Origin: a virus
DNA: 27,943 nucleotides
IMG/VR virus record: IMGVR_UViG_3300044653_000031
Span: 1-27,943 of that record
Direction: 5' to 3' (one strand)
In this document: piece by piece, positions 1 through 7,404 of the stretch
Layout of the letters: every line of letters begins with the position of its first letter
How positions within the stretch are numbered: position 1 is the first letter of the stretch
Notes under the pieces: generated by a model
What the model saw: the letters and a program-made list of their open reading frames with translations, nothing else
Database searches by the model: none
What the model was told of the DNA's origin: nothing
Made by a program: the position numbers and the translations under genes

Positions 1-1
1 C

Positions 2-313
2 GACAAGGTGATCGTCCCGATCATCACCGATGGCGGCGAAAACGCCAGCAAGGAGTTTTCCCGCGAACGCATCAAGGAAATGATCCAGCATGCGGAAAAA
101 CACAACTGGGTCTTCATCTTCTTGGCAGCGAATCAGGACGCTTTCGCGTCGGGCGGATCGATTGGCATCCGAAGTGCGATGACGCAGACCTACGACGCTA
201 CCGGTGCCGGTACGCGTGCGGCATACGAGTATGCATCCATTTTGGTGGGGAATTTGCGCACCGACCCCAATCTCAACCAAAACCTGTTGTATCAGTCCGC
301 CAAGCCCAAATAG
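2..313 (+). CDS. VWA-like domain protein, C-terminal part (5' truncated)
   Basis: The reading frame is open to the left edge, so this is the last 103 residues of a longer protein; the GTG at position 8 is probably an internal codon. The stretch with TDGGENAS followed by EFSRERI and the hydrophobic VFIFLAANQDAF segment resembles the second half of von Willebrand factor A-type domains found in phage and bacterial proteins, where the TDG turn helps form the metal-binding face. The MIDAS DxSxS motif would lie outside the window, so metal binding cannot be judged. It is on the same strand as the next genes but is separated from them by a promoter-like region. The partner and role are unknown. Confidence 0.65.
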   Translation, partial: DKVIVPIITDGGENASKEFSRERIKEMIQHAEKHNWVFIFLAANQDAFASGGSIGIRSAMTQTYDATGAGTRAAYEYASILVGNLRTDPNLNQNLLYQSAKPK

Positions 314-337
314 TCGATATCAAACAGTAATAATTCA

Positions 338-366
338 TTGACAAGTTGCCGGAAATTACTTATTTT
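338..366 (+). promoter_or_regulatory. Candidate sigma70 promoter for the 408-3396 gene group
   Basis: A perfect TTGACA -35 box (338-343), a 17-base spacer and a TATTTT -10 box (361-366) lie in the 94-base gap after the VWA-like gene. A good ribosome site (AGGGAG near 397-402) then precedes the ATG at 408. The boxes are visible in the sequence; activity is inferred. Confidence 0.55.
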
Positions 367-407
367 TGAACCCGTCATTAATTTGACACGCATCATAGGG
401 AGTTTTC

Positions 408-2027
408 ATGTTGCAAACTAGCGCTGGAAGTGCAAAAGGGCACCAAATCCGTTGGTCGAATGACGAGTTTGACGCAATCGCACGTGAACTTGTCAAACGC
501 TACCCAATGCGTAATTTCTTCGCCAATGGCTTGAAGGTGACGAATGCGCAAGAAGTGGAAGACGCCGCAGATGCCGTGATCCGGCAAGAGCGGCAGCATT
601 CGATTTCGGAAATGTTTCAGGTGGAAGTGTTCTTGAAAGATGCCTTTGAGCGCATTGCGCACAATCCTTCTTCACATCGCCAAGGTATATCGTTTATGAG
701 CACGCCTCTTAAGTCCCCGATCAAGTGGTCCCCGGAAGAATGGGAATTGGTCGCGCTTGAAATGCATCGCATGCTGCCCAATGCGTTCGCGGACAATCTG
801 CAATTCATCAATATGAAGCAGATTCACCAATCGGTAGAGGTATTGCCGCCGCACCGCCGTCGCGCGTTCGCGGCGAAGGAGCAATACACCAAGGGTATTC
901 TTGCCGCATGGCAGATGATCCCGGAGGGGCAGCGCAATCCGGCCAAGGCGGAAACCCAAGTTGTCGACTTTGCGTCGGGACCGATTGTCGAGCCAGCGCC
1001 ACGAAGCAGCGACAGTCAAAGCGCGATGGCAAGCGCCATGCATGAGGCTTTCCAGCGGCCTCAGGAAAAGAAGAAACAGAAGACGAAGGTGTTTTGGACC
1101 AGCACCGAATTCATGCAATTGGCGCGGGAAATGTATCGGCAAAACCCGTTCGGCAATTTCTTGAAAACGCACGTGATCGACTTGGATGCCGTCCGTGGCG
1201 CTCAACGGGCGTTGCTGGAAAATGGAACCTTCCCGCCCCACCGTCGCCGGGACATTAATTCGGTAATTAATGTCCGCGATTCCCTACTGGACGCCTTCAA
1301 GCGGCTGAGCCTTGAACTCGAAGAAGAGGCGCAGAAGATGCAGGCCGAAGTGTCCGAAGCCATGGACGAAGCTGAGGCCAGTCTACCGAACACTCCTGAA
1401 ATCGACCCCACCCCAGAAGTGGAGCCGCAACCCCAAGTGCGGGAGCCGCAACAGGTGGCCCCGGCTCAGGGTCAATTGTTCGTCGCAAAGCTGGCGAGCG
1501 CAACCGCGCCGTTGGTGAATTTTTTGGTCAAGGAGTTGGTGGCCGCGATGCTGCCCGATTTGGTTTCGGCCATGTCGCCAGCCATAGCGCAGGCAATCCA
1601 AGACGGGATCGCAAATCATGTCCGGCAAATTGCGCCCCCTGTCCAGGCCAAAGAAGACCCGAAACCTCCGGTGGCACAAATATCGGATGAACCAGAAATC
1701 AACACGCAGCCGAAGCCCGACGCGGTGCAACCCATATTGCAGCCGGTCAAGAAACCGAAAATCGTGGTGATGGGGCCGATCCCGCGTCAGCAAAACGACC
1801 TGATCGAGACCTTTCCTGAATACCGCTTTGCGTTCATCGAACACAATCACGGCATCAAGGAAAATGGACCCACCTGCGAACTGTTCATCGTCAACACCAG
1901 CAGCATGAGCAGGATGAACAAAACGGCGGTGAAAAAATACGTGCCGGAACCGGTCTTGAAATACGCCCATGGTGGCAATACTGGGATCAAGCGCGTCATA
2001 TGGGCGCATAAGGCCAGCAAACAGTAA
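408..2027 (+). CDS. Unknown 539-residue protein with three W-rich helical repeats and a Rossmann-like C-terminus
   Basis: I do not recognise a named family. The protein contains three diverged copies of a repeat of about 65-70 residues (about 14-81, 104-168 and 227-297). Each begins with a Trp, then an acidic turn, a helix with the pattern A.E..R..P, a short I/V segment and a second helix ending near AF or AW. Copies 2 and 3 share PPHRRR. The W-rich helical layout recalls Myb/SANT-like DNA-binding repeats. A Glu/Ala-rich and Pro-rich linker (about 300-447) contains a hydrophobic helix at 355-410. The C-terminus (449-534) starts with KIVVMGPIP and looks like a small alpha/beta (Rossmann-like) domain, weakly like DUF2325. 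A nucleic-acid-binding role is a guess. It lies two bases before the next gene, so the two are probably co-transcribed. Confidence 0.8.
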   Translation: MLQTSAGSAKGHQIRWSNDEFDAIARELVKRYPMRNFFANGLKVTNAQEVEDAADAVIRQERQHSISEMFQVEVFLKDAFERIAHNPSSHRQGISFMSTPLKSPIKWSPEEWELVALEMHRMLPNAFADNLQFINMKQIHQSVEVLPPHRRRAFAAKEQYTKGILAAWQMIPEGQRNPAKAETQVVDFASGPIVEPAPRSSDSQSAMASAMHEAFQRPQEKKKQKTKVFWTSTEFMQLAREMYRQNPFGNFLKTHVIDLDAVRGAQRALLENGTFPPHRRRDINSVINVRDSLLDAFKRLSLELEEEAQKMQAEVSEAMDEAEASLPNTPEIDPTPEVEPQPQVREPQQVAPAQGQLFVAKLASATAPLVNFLVKELVAAMLPDLVSAMSPAIAQAIQDGIANHVRQIAPPVQAKEDPKPPVAQISDEPEINTQPKPDAVQPILQPVKKPKIVVMGPIPRQQNDLIETFPEYRFAFIEHNHGIKENGPTCELFIVNTSSMSRMNKTAVKKYVPEPVLKYAHGGNTGIKRVIWAHKASKQ

Positions 2028-2029
2028 CC

Positions 2030-2272
2030 ATGGGCCGTGAATTGTGCCTGTACATGGTCTACCGCAGCCCCGACGATTATCCGGGCATGTACATTGCCCG
2101 GAAATTTTTGATCAATGAAATGTTGGTGGCAACGTCGGATGTGTATTACGGGCTAACTTTGCAATCGGTGCGCGATCAACTCCCAAAGGGGTTGATCCGC
2201 TTGCCGCGCTCACCCGACGATGCGATAACCGTTGTTGAACTTTGGATGCAAGAATATGACCTTTCCATTTGA
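2030..2272 (+). CDS. Small phage protein of unknown function
   Basis: This is an 80-residue protein whose ATG lies two bases after the stop of the repeat protein, so translation is probably coupled. The sequence is a compact mix of charged and aromatic residues (YMVYRSPDDYPGMYIARKF near the start) with no membrane segment, cysteine cluster or catalytic motif that I can name. Its 3' end overlaps the next gene by 17 bases. Length and context fit the small accessory proteins common in early phage regions. Confidence 0.7.
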   Translation: MGRELCLYMVYRSPDDYPGMYIARKFLINEMLVATSDVYYGLTLQSVRDQLPKGLIRLPRSPDDAITVVELWMQEYDLSI

Positions 2273-2750
2273 CGCCGTGTATGATTTTTTTGCGCACCCC
2301 ATCATCGAATCATACAGCGGCAAGGGATTGATACGTCCGTCTGTAATTTGTGCGTTTGTTCATGAGGCGATGGTTGTCCATACGGAATTCATGCCTGAAA
2401 GGTTGATGGACTTTTATTTTGGCACTGAAACCGGAAAGGATGCGCTTGCCAGGATGCAGAAAGCAACGCTTTCCGTGTTGCCAAAAGGTAGGTCTTGCAT
2501 CGTTGTTATTGCAGAAACGTATGTCAGAAAATTGGAGGACGGAGAAGCGTACGATAGCCAACCGCTCAAGGACGATCCGAAAGCACATGAGGCTGTGGTA
2601 ATCACGATCCGAACTCATGACAAGTTACGATTTGGGCAAATGCCGATTTTGGCGGATCGGCGCATTGAATATCAACCGTTGATCCCGGAAGCTTTCGCAG
2701 TAATGGAAGGAAGCGAGATTCCCGAATGGTTTGGTGAAACGAGGCACTGA
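2256..2750 (+). CDS. Phage protein of unknown function
   Basis: This encodes 164 residues from the ATG at 2256. The frame is open further upstream to a TTG at 2232, but the ATG is the more usual start and overlaps the previous gene by only 17 bases. The protein has alternating hydrophobic and charged segments typical of a small soluble alpha/beta fold, including a strongly hydrophobic strand (CIVVIAETYV) in the middle. I see no recognised catalytic or binding motif. It is followed immediately by the YkgJ-like gene, so the group is likely one operon. Confidence 0.7.
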   Translation: MTFPFDAVYDFFAHPIIESYSGKGLIRPSVICAFVHEAMVVHTEFMPERLMDFYFGTETGKDALARMQKATLSVLPKGRSCIVVIAETYVRKLEDGEAYDSQPLKDDPKAHEAVVITIRTHDKLRFGQMPILADRRIEYQPLIPEAFAVMEGSEIPEWFGETRH

Positions 2751-2751
2751 T

Positions 2752-3396
2752 ATGGATGATATGCCAGACGAAGCGACGACGGCTCGCGCACAGGCCCGCG
2801 CCGACAAGATCAGTCGACGGACGAATTGGGATGCAGTGAAGACATTCGGGAATCTGGCGATAAAAACACGGGAACCAAAAATCAAGGTCTGGTATTTGCA
2901 CAAGATCGGGGACGAGATTGTAAGGGCCGCAAAAGGCTTTACAGCCTGCGACAAGGGTTGCTCCCACTGTTGCCATCAACCGGTCATGATGTCGCTGTCT
3001 GAGGCCCGCTATATCGGCGCAATGACCGGAAAGACGGTAACGACCCCCGCCGAATTCACGTTGGAACCCGCGAAGCAATATTCCGGGGTTGCTTGCCCAT
3101 TTTTGGTACAGGGGCAATGTTCAATCTACGAACACCGTCCCTATACTTGTCGCTTACATTTCAGCCTAGAAGACAACGAAGACCCTTGCAAAATCGACGG
3201 AAGGGTCGGCAAGGTGCTATATCTGAATCAGAAGGAATATCATGAACTTCAGGTGCTGGCATTTCAAGAACTGGTCTTGGAAATGCAGGATATCCGGGCC
3301 TTCTTTCCTGACTTACCAAAAACTTTAGGTGATAATAGCGGTGCGTCAGACCAACCCAGCAACGACAGCGATAGCAACGTACAGAATGGCAACTGA
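2752..3396 (+). CDS. YkgJ-like cysteine-cluster protein
   Basis: The ATG at 2752 is chosen because it lies one base after the previous stop; a TTG upstream in frame is less likely. The 214-residue product carries the YkgJ/CxxCxxxCC-type signature: C66, C70, C73 and C74 (CDKGCSHCC), then C115, C123 (QGQCSIYEHRPYTCR) and C133. This family (zinc- or iron-binding) is thought to coordinate a metal or Fe-S cluster through these cysteines, but its reaction is poorly known. The C-terminal 35 residues are Ser/Asn/Asp-rich and probably disordered. It is the last gene before the integrase control region. Family assignment is fairly sure; function is not. Confidence 0.8.
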   Translation: MDDMPDEATTARAQARADKISRRTNWDAVKTFGNLAIKTREPKIKVWYLHKIGDEIVRAAKGFTACDKGCSHCCHQPVMMSLSEARYIGAMTGKTVTTPAEFTLEPAKQYSGVACPFLVQGQCSIYEHRPYTCRLHFSLEDNEDPCKIDGRVGKVLYLNQKEYHELQVLAFQELVLEMQDIRAFFPDLPKTLGDNSGASDQPSNDSDSNVQNGN

Positions 3397-3402
3397 TATT
3401 TT

Positions 3403-3416
3403 CCTGCTACAAAAAC
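3403..3416 (+). repeat. 14-base direct repeat, copy 1 (possible integrase arm site)
   Basis: CCTGCTACAAAAAC occurs here and again at 3588-3601, flanking the integrase promoter region. Paired short repeats around an integrase gene are typical of arm-type sites of tyrosine recombinases. The repetition is seen directly; the role is inferred. Confidence 0.5.
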
Positions 3417-3442
3417 CCGCAAACCCTTATTCCACGCCATCA

Positions 3443-3471
3443 TTGACTTATTTTCAAATTGGTTTTACAAT
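3443..3471 (+). promoter_or_regulatory. Candidate sigma70 promoter of the integrase
   Basis: A TTGACT -35 box (3443-3448) and a TACAAT -10 box (3466-3471) are separated by exactly 17 AT-rich bases. The predicted leader would run about 170 bases to the integrase ATG and include the inverted repeat and the second direct repeat, so it could be subject to control by bound integrase. Confidence 0.6.
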
Positions 3472-3587
3472 GATTTCCAAGGTGTTGTAAGATATTGATT
3501 CTCATAGAAATGTCCTTATGAATCAGTAACTTGTTTCACTTTCGCATTTACCGGGATTTACTTTGTTTTACTTAGCGGGCCAATAAA

Positions 3588-3610
3588 CCTGCTACAAAAA
3601 CTGCTACCGG
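3588..3610 (+). repeat. 14-base direct repeat, copy 2, plus a third partial copy
   Basis: CCTGCTACAAAAAC repeats the element at 3403. It is followed at once by CTGCTACC, a partial third copy, giving two CTGCTAC units 12 bases apart. It sits 35 bases before the integrase start, a usual place for arm-type binding or autoregulation. Confidence 0.5.
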
Positions 3611-3644
3611 GTTGCGCTTTTTTAACATCAAAAAGGGGAATCAA

Positions 3645-4772
3645 ATGGCAAGCATAACCGAAATCAAGGGCAAATTCCGCGCCCAAATCCGCCGCGCTGG
3701 TCATCCGTCCGTTGCCAGCACATTCGACAGCCGCGCTGAAGCCGAAAAGTGGGTCACCCTGCAAGAGGCCGAAATCATCAAGGGCAACAAGATCGGCAAG
3801 CAAGGCAAGTCCGGCATCAAATTCACTGACGCCATCGACAAGTACATCGAAGTCAAGGGCGACCTGAGCAAAACCTACATTACCATGTTGCGCAAAATTC
3901 AGCGTGTCATGGGCCACTTGATGGTGGACAAAATGACGGATGAGGATATCGTCAAGTACATCCGCGAAAAAAGCAGCGGCCCAGTGACCAACAAGATGCA
4001 CCTTGGCGTGATCGGCCAAGTTCTGCAAATGTGCCGCCACGGCTGGAAGTACCACGTTCAGCATGACATCATGAAAATTGCCTACACGCAATTGAAAATG
4101 CTCAAGCTGGTCGGCAGTTCCCCGGCGCGGGATCGCCGCCCGACGAACGAAGAAATCGCCATGCTGTGTGCCCATCCGTGGCCGTCAAAAATCCCCATGG
4201 CCGAAATCATCATGTTCGCCATCCACAGCGCCATGCGGCAATCCGAAATCACGCGCATCCGCTGGGCAGACTTCGATGAAATCGACATGACAACCCGGAT
4301 CACCGACCGGAAAGACCCCCGCGCCAAGAAGGGCAATAATTGCACCGTGCCCTTGTTGGCCGAAGCCATCGAGATTATCAAGCGTCAACCGCGTACCGGA
4401 TCGCAATTTGTTTTCCCATACAGCGCACATACGATATCATGCCTTTTCAGCGCCGAAGTGCCGAAAATGGGCATCGAAAACCTGCATTTCCACGACTTGC
4501 GCCATGAAGGGGCTAGTCGGTTGTTCGAAATGGGGTATCAAATCCCCCAGGTCGCGCTATTCACCGGGCACAAGACGTGGAGCCAATTGGCGCGTTATAC
4601 CCAGTTGAAGGCCAAAGACTTGCGCAGGCCGGGAGCGCCAAAGGGCGAATTGCGGGCTGTCCCCGATCCGGCCAAGGTCGGGACAAGCACGGAAATCGAT
4701 GAAGCGGAATACAAGGAATTTTTGCAGTTCAAGGCCATGAAAAAGCTGATGGAGCAACAGCAAGCGGCGTAA
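3645..4772 (+). CDS. int: Phage integrase, tyrosine recombinase family
   Basis: This 375-residue site-specific recombinase would integrate and excise the phage genome. The ATG at 3645 is chosen over an upstream TTG because AAAAGGGG lies just ahead of it. The N-terminal 60 residues look like an arm-binding domain, about 60-150 is a core-binding SAM-like domain, and the catalytic domain follows. The catalytic set is complete: R198 (AMRQSEITRIRW), a candidate K near 229, H283 and R286 (HDLRH), H309 (FTGHK) and the nucleophile Y318 (ARYTQL). A charged tail of about 50 residues follows. Intact motifs and normal length suggest an active enzyme. It ends at a strong terminator. Confidence 0.95.
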   Translation: MASITEIKGKFRAQIRRAGHPSVASTFDSRAEAEKWVTLQEAEIIKGNKIGKQGKSGIKFTDAIDKYIEVKGDLSKTYITMLRKIQRVMGHLMVDKMTDEDIVKYIREKSSGPVTNKMHLGVIGQVLQMCRHGWKYHVQHDIMKIAYTQLKMLKLVGSSPARDRRPTNEEIAMLCAHPWPSKIPMAEIIMFAIHSAMRQSEITRIRWADFDEIDMTTRITDRKDPRAKKGNNCTVPLLAEAIEIIKRQPRTGSQFVFPYSAHTISCLFSAEVPKMGIENLHFHDLRHEGASRLFEMGYQIPQVALFTGHKTWSQLARYTQLKAKDLRRPGAPKGELRAVPDPAKVGTSTEIDEAEYKEFLQFKAMKKLMEQQQAA

Positions 4773-4791
4773 TGTCGGGATCGGCAGACGC

Positions 4792-4820
4792 GGGCGGCAT
4801 CGAAGAGGTGCCGCCCTTTT
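4792..4820 (+). terminator. Rho-independent terminator after the integrase
   Basis: A perfect 8-base stem, GGGCGGCA (4792-4799) pairing with TGCCGCCC (4809-4816), has a 9-base loop and is followed by TTTT. It lies 20 bases after the integrase stop and separates the integrase from the small-gene cluster. Confidence 0.85.
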
Positions 4821-4842
4821 GCATATTTAAAAGGGGGATAAA

Positions 4843-5175
4843 TTGGGGCATGATCTTGAAGTGGTCGATCACGAAATCGATGTATGGCATCTGTTTTTTG
4901 ACGGGGTTGATTTCTATCTTGATGTCAGGACCGGCTTGAACGGGGGGTTCTGGCTGCTGATCAAAATCAACGAGGAGGAAAGGGAGTTTTATGAGGCAAA
5001 GGGCAAGGCATACTTGAAATCGCTGGCGGAAGACATCACGCGCAACCCTTATCCATATTTCGGGCACAACGCGCCAATTGAAATGCAAAAAATCGTGCAT
5101 GCGACGTGGCAAAGATGGAGGCAGGGTCCGAATCGCCCGTGCATTATCAACGACAGGGCATGGGTGGCAAGATGA
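4843..5175 (+). CDS. Small protein of unknown function (TTG start)
   Basis: This encodes a 110-residue protein. The only suitable start is TTG at 4843, since the next in-frame Met is far inside, and it is backed by a strong AAGGGGG ribosome site. The N-terminal half is rich in acidic and aromatic residues (DVWHLFFDGVDFYLDV) and predicts beta strands; the second half is helical with a basic end. No known domain is recognised. It is the first of four genes linked by overlaps, and its stop overlaps the next start (ATGA). Confidence 0.65.
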   Translation: MGHDLEVVDHEIDVWHLFFDGVDFYLDVRTGLNGGFWLLIKINEEEREFYEAKGKAYLKSLAEDITRNPYPYFGHNAPIEMQKIVHATWQRWRQGPNRPCIINDRAWVAR

Positions 5176-5489
5176 TCTTACTTTATATCTTGGAAGACAA
5201 AAAGGCGGTCGCTTGTGACGACGCGATCCCATGGGCTATATGGATGGAGTCCCATAGAGACGAAAGGCGAGTGGCCGAAACCATGGTCGGCGAAACAAAA
5301 ATTTCGACTGTCTTTTTGGGGGTTGATATGTCCCCTTTTGTGATTGGACGCCCGCATTTATTTGAAACCATGACTTTTGGCGGAGGGGAATGGAATTTGC
5401 GCGTTCAGATGCGATATTCGACGTGGGAAGAAGCCGAGGCAGGGCATGAAGAAATCGTCAGGCAAGTAAAAGCCGATAAGGGGGAATGA
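5172..5489 (+). CDS. Conserved phage protein of unknown function
   Basis: This encodes 105 residues from the ATG at 5172, which overlaps the previous stop in an ATGA junction; the frame is open upstream but that start would be buried in the previous gene. The pattern CDDAIPWAIWMES, then TKISTVFLGVD, PHLFETMTFGG and a closing YSTWEEAEAGHEEIV is, as I recall it, shared by a widespread group of short phage and prophage proteins of unknown role. It overlaps the next gene by four bases, and the two often seem to travel together. Confidence 0.75.
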   Translation: MILLYILEDKKAVACDDAIPWAIWMESHRDERRVAETMVGETKISTVFLGVDMSPFVIGRPHLFETMTFGGGEWNLRVQMRYSTWEEAEAGHEEIVRQVKADKGE

Positions 5490-5869
5490 TGAAAACCCGA
5501 TACTTCGGCCCGGATCAGTTTCGCAAGGATCACGAAATTCAAGTCACAGCACCGGTCGGGCAAAAATGCTTGTGGTGCGATGAGGAAATTCAGCCGCTGG
5601 ATGTTGGCACGATAGATCATGCAGATCAAATCCTGCATTATGAATGCTCAATGAGGATGATATTGGGATCGGTAGGGCATATACGCAAGAGGTGTTCATG
5701 CTACGGCGGCACGGAAGAAGACCCGGCAGGCATGACAAGAAGGCAGGCGGCAAAGGAGTCCGTCCGAGAGTGGGAGCGGGGAGCAGCTAAAGCCGTGTTT
5801 GGTGGAAGTTTTGATGACACCCAAATTCAAGTCGGGAGAATGCGGGTACGAAAAGGGGAAGAAAAATGA
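5486..5869 (+). CDS. Conserved phage protein with a zinc-finger-like CxxC...HxxC motif
   Basis: This 127-residue protein starts in an ATGA overlap with the previous gene. It has CLWC near residue 30, then HYEC about 25 residues later, then GSVGH and CSCYGGTEEDPAGMTRRQAA. The CxxC plus HxxC arrangement suggests a structural zinc site. The segment from GSVGH to TRRQAAK is typical of a common short phage protein family without known function. The basic C-terminal end could contact nucleic acid, but that is speculation. Operon context links it to the genes on both sides. Confidence 0.75.
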   Translation: MMKTRYFGPDQFRKDHEIQVTAPVGQKCLWCDEEIQPLDVGTIDHADQILHYECSMRMILGSVGHIRKRCSCYGGTEEDPAGMTRRQAAKESVREWERGAAKAVFGGSFDDTQIQVGRMRVRKGEEK

Positions 5870-6144
5870 TGCCGCAATGGGTTTATTGGTTGTGTGACTT
5901 GACGATGCTGGCCGCGCTCTGTTCGGTATTCTTGAGCAATAGAAAAATGAGGGCGGTTTACAAAGAAGCTGATGCCGTTTTGGAGCGAGCCATCATCACC
6001 AATCGCAAAGCAATGGCGAATGCCGCCATCATAAACGGCGTCCTTGAAAAAATACGGAAAGGGCAATCGACGGAGGAAATTCTAGCCATCATCGCTTCCG
6101 AAATCGCAATTCAAGAAGTCATGTATGGAGACCCACCAGAATAA
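5866..6144 (+). CDS. Small membrane-anchored protein of unknown function
   Basis: This 92-residue protein begins with ATGATG overlapping the previous stop. Residues about 5-25 (WVYWLCDLTMLAALCSVFL) form a hydrophobic segment that could anchor it in the inner membrane, followed by a positively charged junction and a long charged helix likely to lie in the cytoplasm. It is the last gene of the four-gene (+) cluster and stops just before a terminator where the opposing late operon also ends. No family is recognised. Confidence 0.65.
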   Translation: MMPQWVYWLCDLTMLAALCSVFLSNRKMRAVYKEADAVLERAIITNRKAMANAAIINGVLEKIRKGQSTEEILAIIASEIAIQEVMYGDPPE

Positions 6145-6152
6145 GCGAAATA

Positions 6153-6174
6153 AAGGCCCATACGGGCCTTTTTT
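6153..6174 (+). terminator. Terminator between convergent operons
   Basis: The stem AAGGCCC (6153-6159) pairs perfectly with GGGCCTT (6164-6170) around an ATAC loop and is followed by TTTT. It ends the (+) small-gene cluster. On the minus strand the same hairpin is followed by a weaker T-rich stretch, so it may also stop the late operon. Confidence 0.85.
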
Positions 6175-6175
6175 C

Positions 6176-6472
6176 TTATGCGGGGGTGGCAGGTGCCGGA
6201 CTTGGCGTTGTGGTCGTGAAGGACTTGAAGATGCCCTCTGCGGCGGTGAAAACAGCTTCGATGGTCGGCCAGATCGCTTCAACGTCGGATTCGATGCCGC
6301 CCGCCGCAGTCACGGTGGCATTCAGGCCCGCTTTGGCGCTATTCAACACGGCAGCGACTTCCGTACCGGCAGGGGCAACAGCAGCGACAGCGGAAACGAG
6401 TGTCGCAGCGGGGGTCAGGAGGCCGACGAAGTTTTCAACGTCAGCGGCAATTTGCGAGAAATTCAACGACAT
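6176..6472 (-). CDS. Alanine-rich small protein of unknown function, end of the late operon
   Basis: This encodes 98 residues from the ATG at 6472, chosen because GAAAGGAAA lies at the right distance upstream; an in-frame start at 6487 lacks this. The product is rich in Ala, Val and Thr, with few charges and long amphipathic or hydrophobic helices (AATLVSAVAAVAPAGTEVAA), and ends in a Thr/Pro/Ala tail. It is the last gene of the minus-strand operon, after the holin-like gene, so a lysis role is possible, but no motif supports one. Confidence 0.65.
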   Translation of the reverse strand: MSLNFSQIAADVENFVGLLTPAATLVSAVAAVAPAGTEVAAVLNSAKAGLNATVTAAGGIESDVEAIWPTIEAVFTAAEGIFKSFTTTTPSPAPATPA

Positions 6473-6547
6473 GATATTTCCTTTCAATTTTTACAGTTAA
6501 GATCGACTTGAAGGCCGTCGATAGAGCCTAGATACCCCTCAATGGGG

Positions 6548-6949
6548 TTACTCAATGTTTTGGCCGCGTCCGGTGCCGGATTGGTCGGTGGCTTGGTTAG
6601 CAAAGTTAATCCCGGCCTGCACGTCGTCCGCAGTGATTCTTGCTCCTGCAAACGGTTCATCGTCTGACACAACGTTTCCCTTGGCAGGCAAGCCGACATT
6701 GGGGGAGGTGATTGCCGAAATGGCGGGATGGACGAACAGGCCGACAACAGCAACGACAGCCCCACCAATCGTGACCAACTGATCGTCGGTGAGTGGGACG
6801 CTATAACCAAAGGCTTTCGCCACGACCAACAGTGCGGCCAAGAAGCCGCCAACCATGCTTCCGGTGATTTGGCCTGTCTTCCACGCATCAGGATTCGAGA
6901 CACATTCACCCTTTCGAAACAAATTCCACAAGGCTGAAATTTTGTTCAT
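6548..6949 (-). CDS. Holin-like membrane protein
   Basis: This 133-residue protein has two predicted membrane helices, at about 27-49 (GSMVGGFLAALLVVAKAFGY) and 60-78 (VTIGGAVVAVVGLFVHPAI), separated by a short LTDDQ turn, with a basic N-terminus and a charged hydrophilic tail of about 50 residues. This topology, and its place directly after the endolysin with an ATGA overlap, fit a class II-type holin that opens the inner membrane at lysis. The tail is long for a holin. No unique signature proves the role. A second frame inside this gene is discussed in the findings. Confidence 0.65.
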   Translation of the reverse strand: MNKISALWNLFRKGECVSNPDAWKTGQITGSMVGGFLAALLVVAKAFGYSVPLTDDQLVTIGGAVVAVVGLFVHPAISAITSPNVGLPAKGNVVSDDEPFAGARITADDVQAGINFANQATDQSGTGRGQNIE

Positions 6950-7404
6950 GTCGCCCCCGCGTCGTATTGAGTCATATTGTGGGCGTCGATGATTTCGCAG
7001 ATCAGTTGCGCATAGTTCGGCGCGGTCGCATACCCTGCCGCCGCAATTGCCTGCGCAAATTGGTCGCTGTTGGTCGTATTGAACGCAGCGGCATAACGTG
7101 GGTTCGCTTGCAAGAACTGCGCATGATCAATCACGCTCGCACCGAAATCCGGGTAAGCGCGAAAGGCATCGTCTTCTTCCACGGGGTTACCGTGAACCCA
7201 CTCATGGGTTACTTCCGTGACGGTCGGTCCGGTCCAACTTGGATCGGCCTTGATGCCAAACAAGTTGTTCCCCGGTGGCGTCACTTTCAGCCATCCGGTT
7301 TCGACGGCAGACTGTGCGATGGAAAACCCGGCAGGCACTTGATATTGAGTCTGTGCAGATTGCGCGCCGGGGAGAAAGAGGCTGATGAAGTCAGATGGGT
7401 TCAA
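6946..7404 (-). CDS. Endolysin, glucosaminidase-like domain
   Basis: This 152-residue protein looks like a single-domain peptidoglycan hydrolase of the FlgJ/N-acetylglucosaminidase family, which cleaves cell-wall glycan. It has the conserved AQSAVETGW segment with the likely catalytic Glu at 35, then NLFGIK (47-52) and the FRAYPDFGASVIDHAQFL block with the family's conserved Y and S..DH residues. The start must be TTG at 7404, in a TTGA overlap with the previous stop, because no ATG or GTG occurs before the catalytic region. There is no signal peptide, so release probably depends on the holin. Family assignment is good; exact bond specificity is not shown. Confidence 0.88.
   Translation of the reverse strand: MNPSDFISLFLPGAQSAQTQYQVPAGFSIAQSAVETGWLKVTPPGNNLFGIKADPSWTGPTVTEVTHEWVHGNPVEEDDAFRAYPDFGASVIDHAQFLQANPRYAAAFNTTNSDQFAQAIAAAGYATAPNYAQLICEIIDAHNMTQYDAGAT

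Larger units (their letters stand above)
3397..3644 (+). other. Non-coding control region upstream of the integrase; candidate attP or arm-site region
   Basis: This AT-rich gap of about 250 bases has no convincing gene. It holds a promoter-like pair (3443-3471), an interrupted inverted repeat TGATTC/GAATCA (3496-3501 and 3520-3525), a near-tandem TTACTT pattern around 3555-3573 and a 14-base direct repeat (3403-3416 and 3588-3601). These are the kinds of sites used by integrase, excisionase or IHF, but none is shown to act. Confidence 0.45.

Noticed and set aside
3558-4175. A 205-codon minus-strand frame opposite the integrase
   Set aside because: It lies fully within the integrase gene and its leader, and the integrase has a complete catalytic set. 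The His/Phe/Leu-rich text is a shadow.
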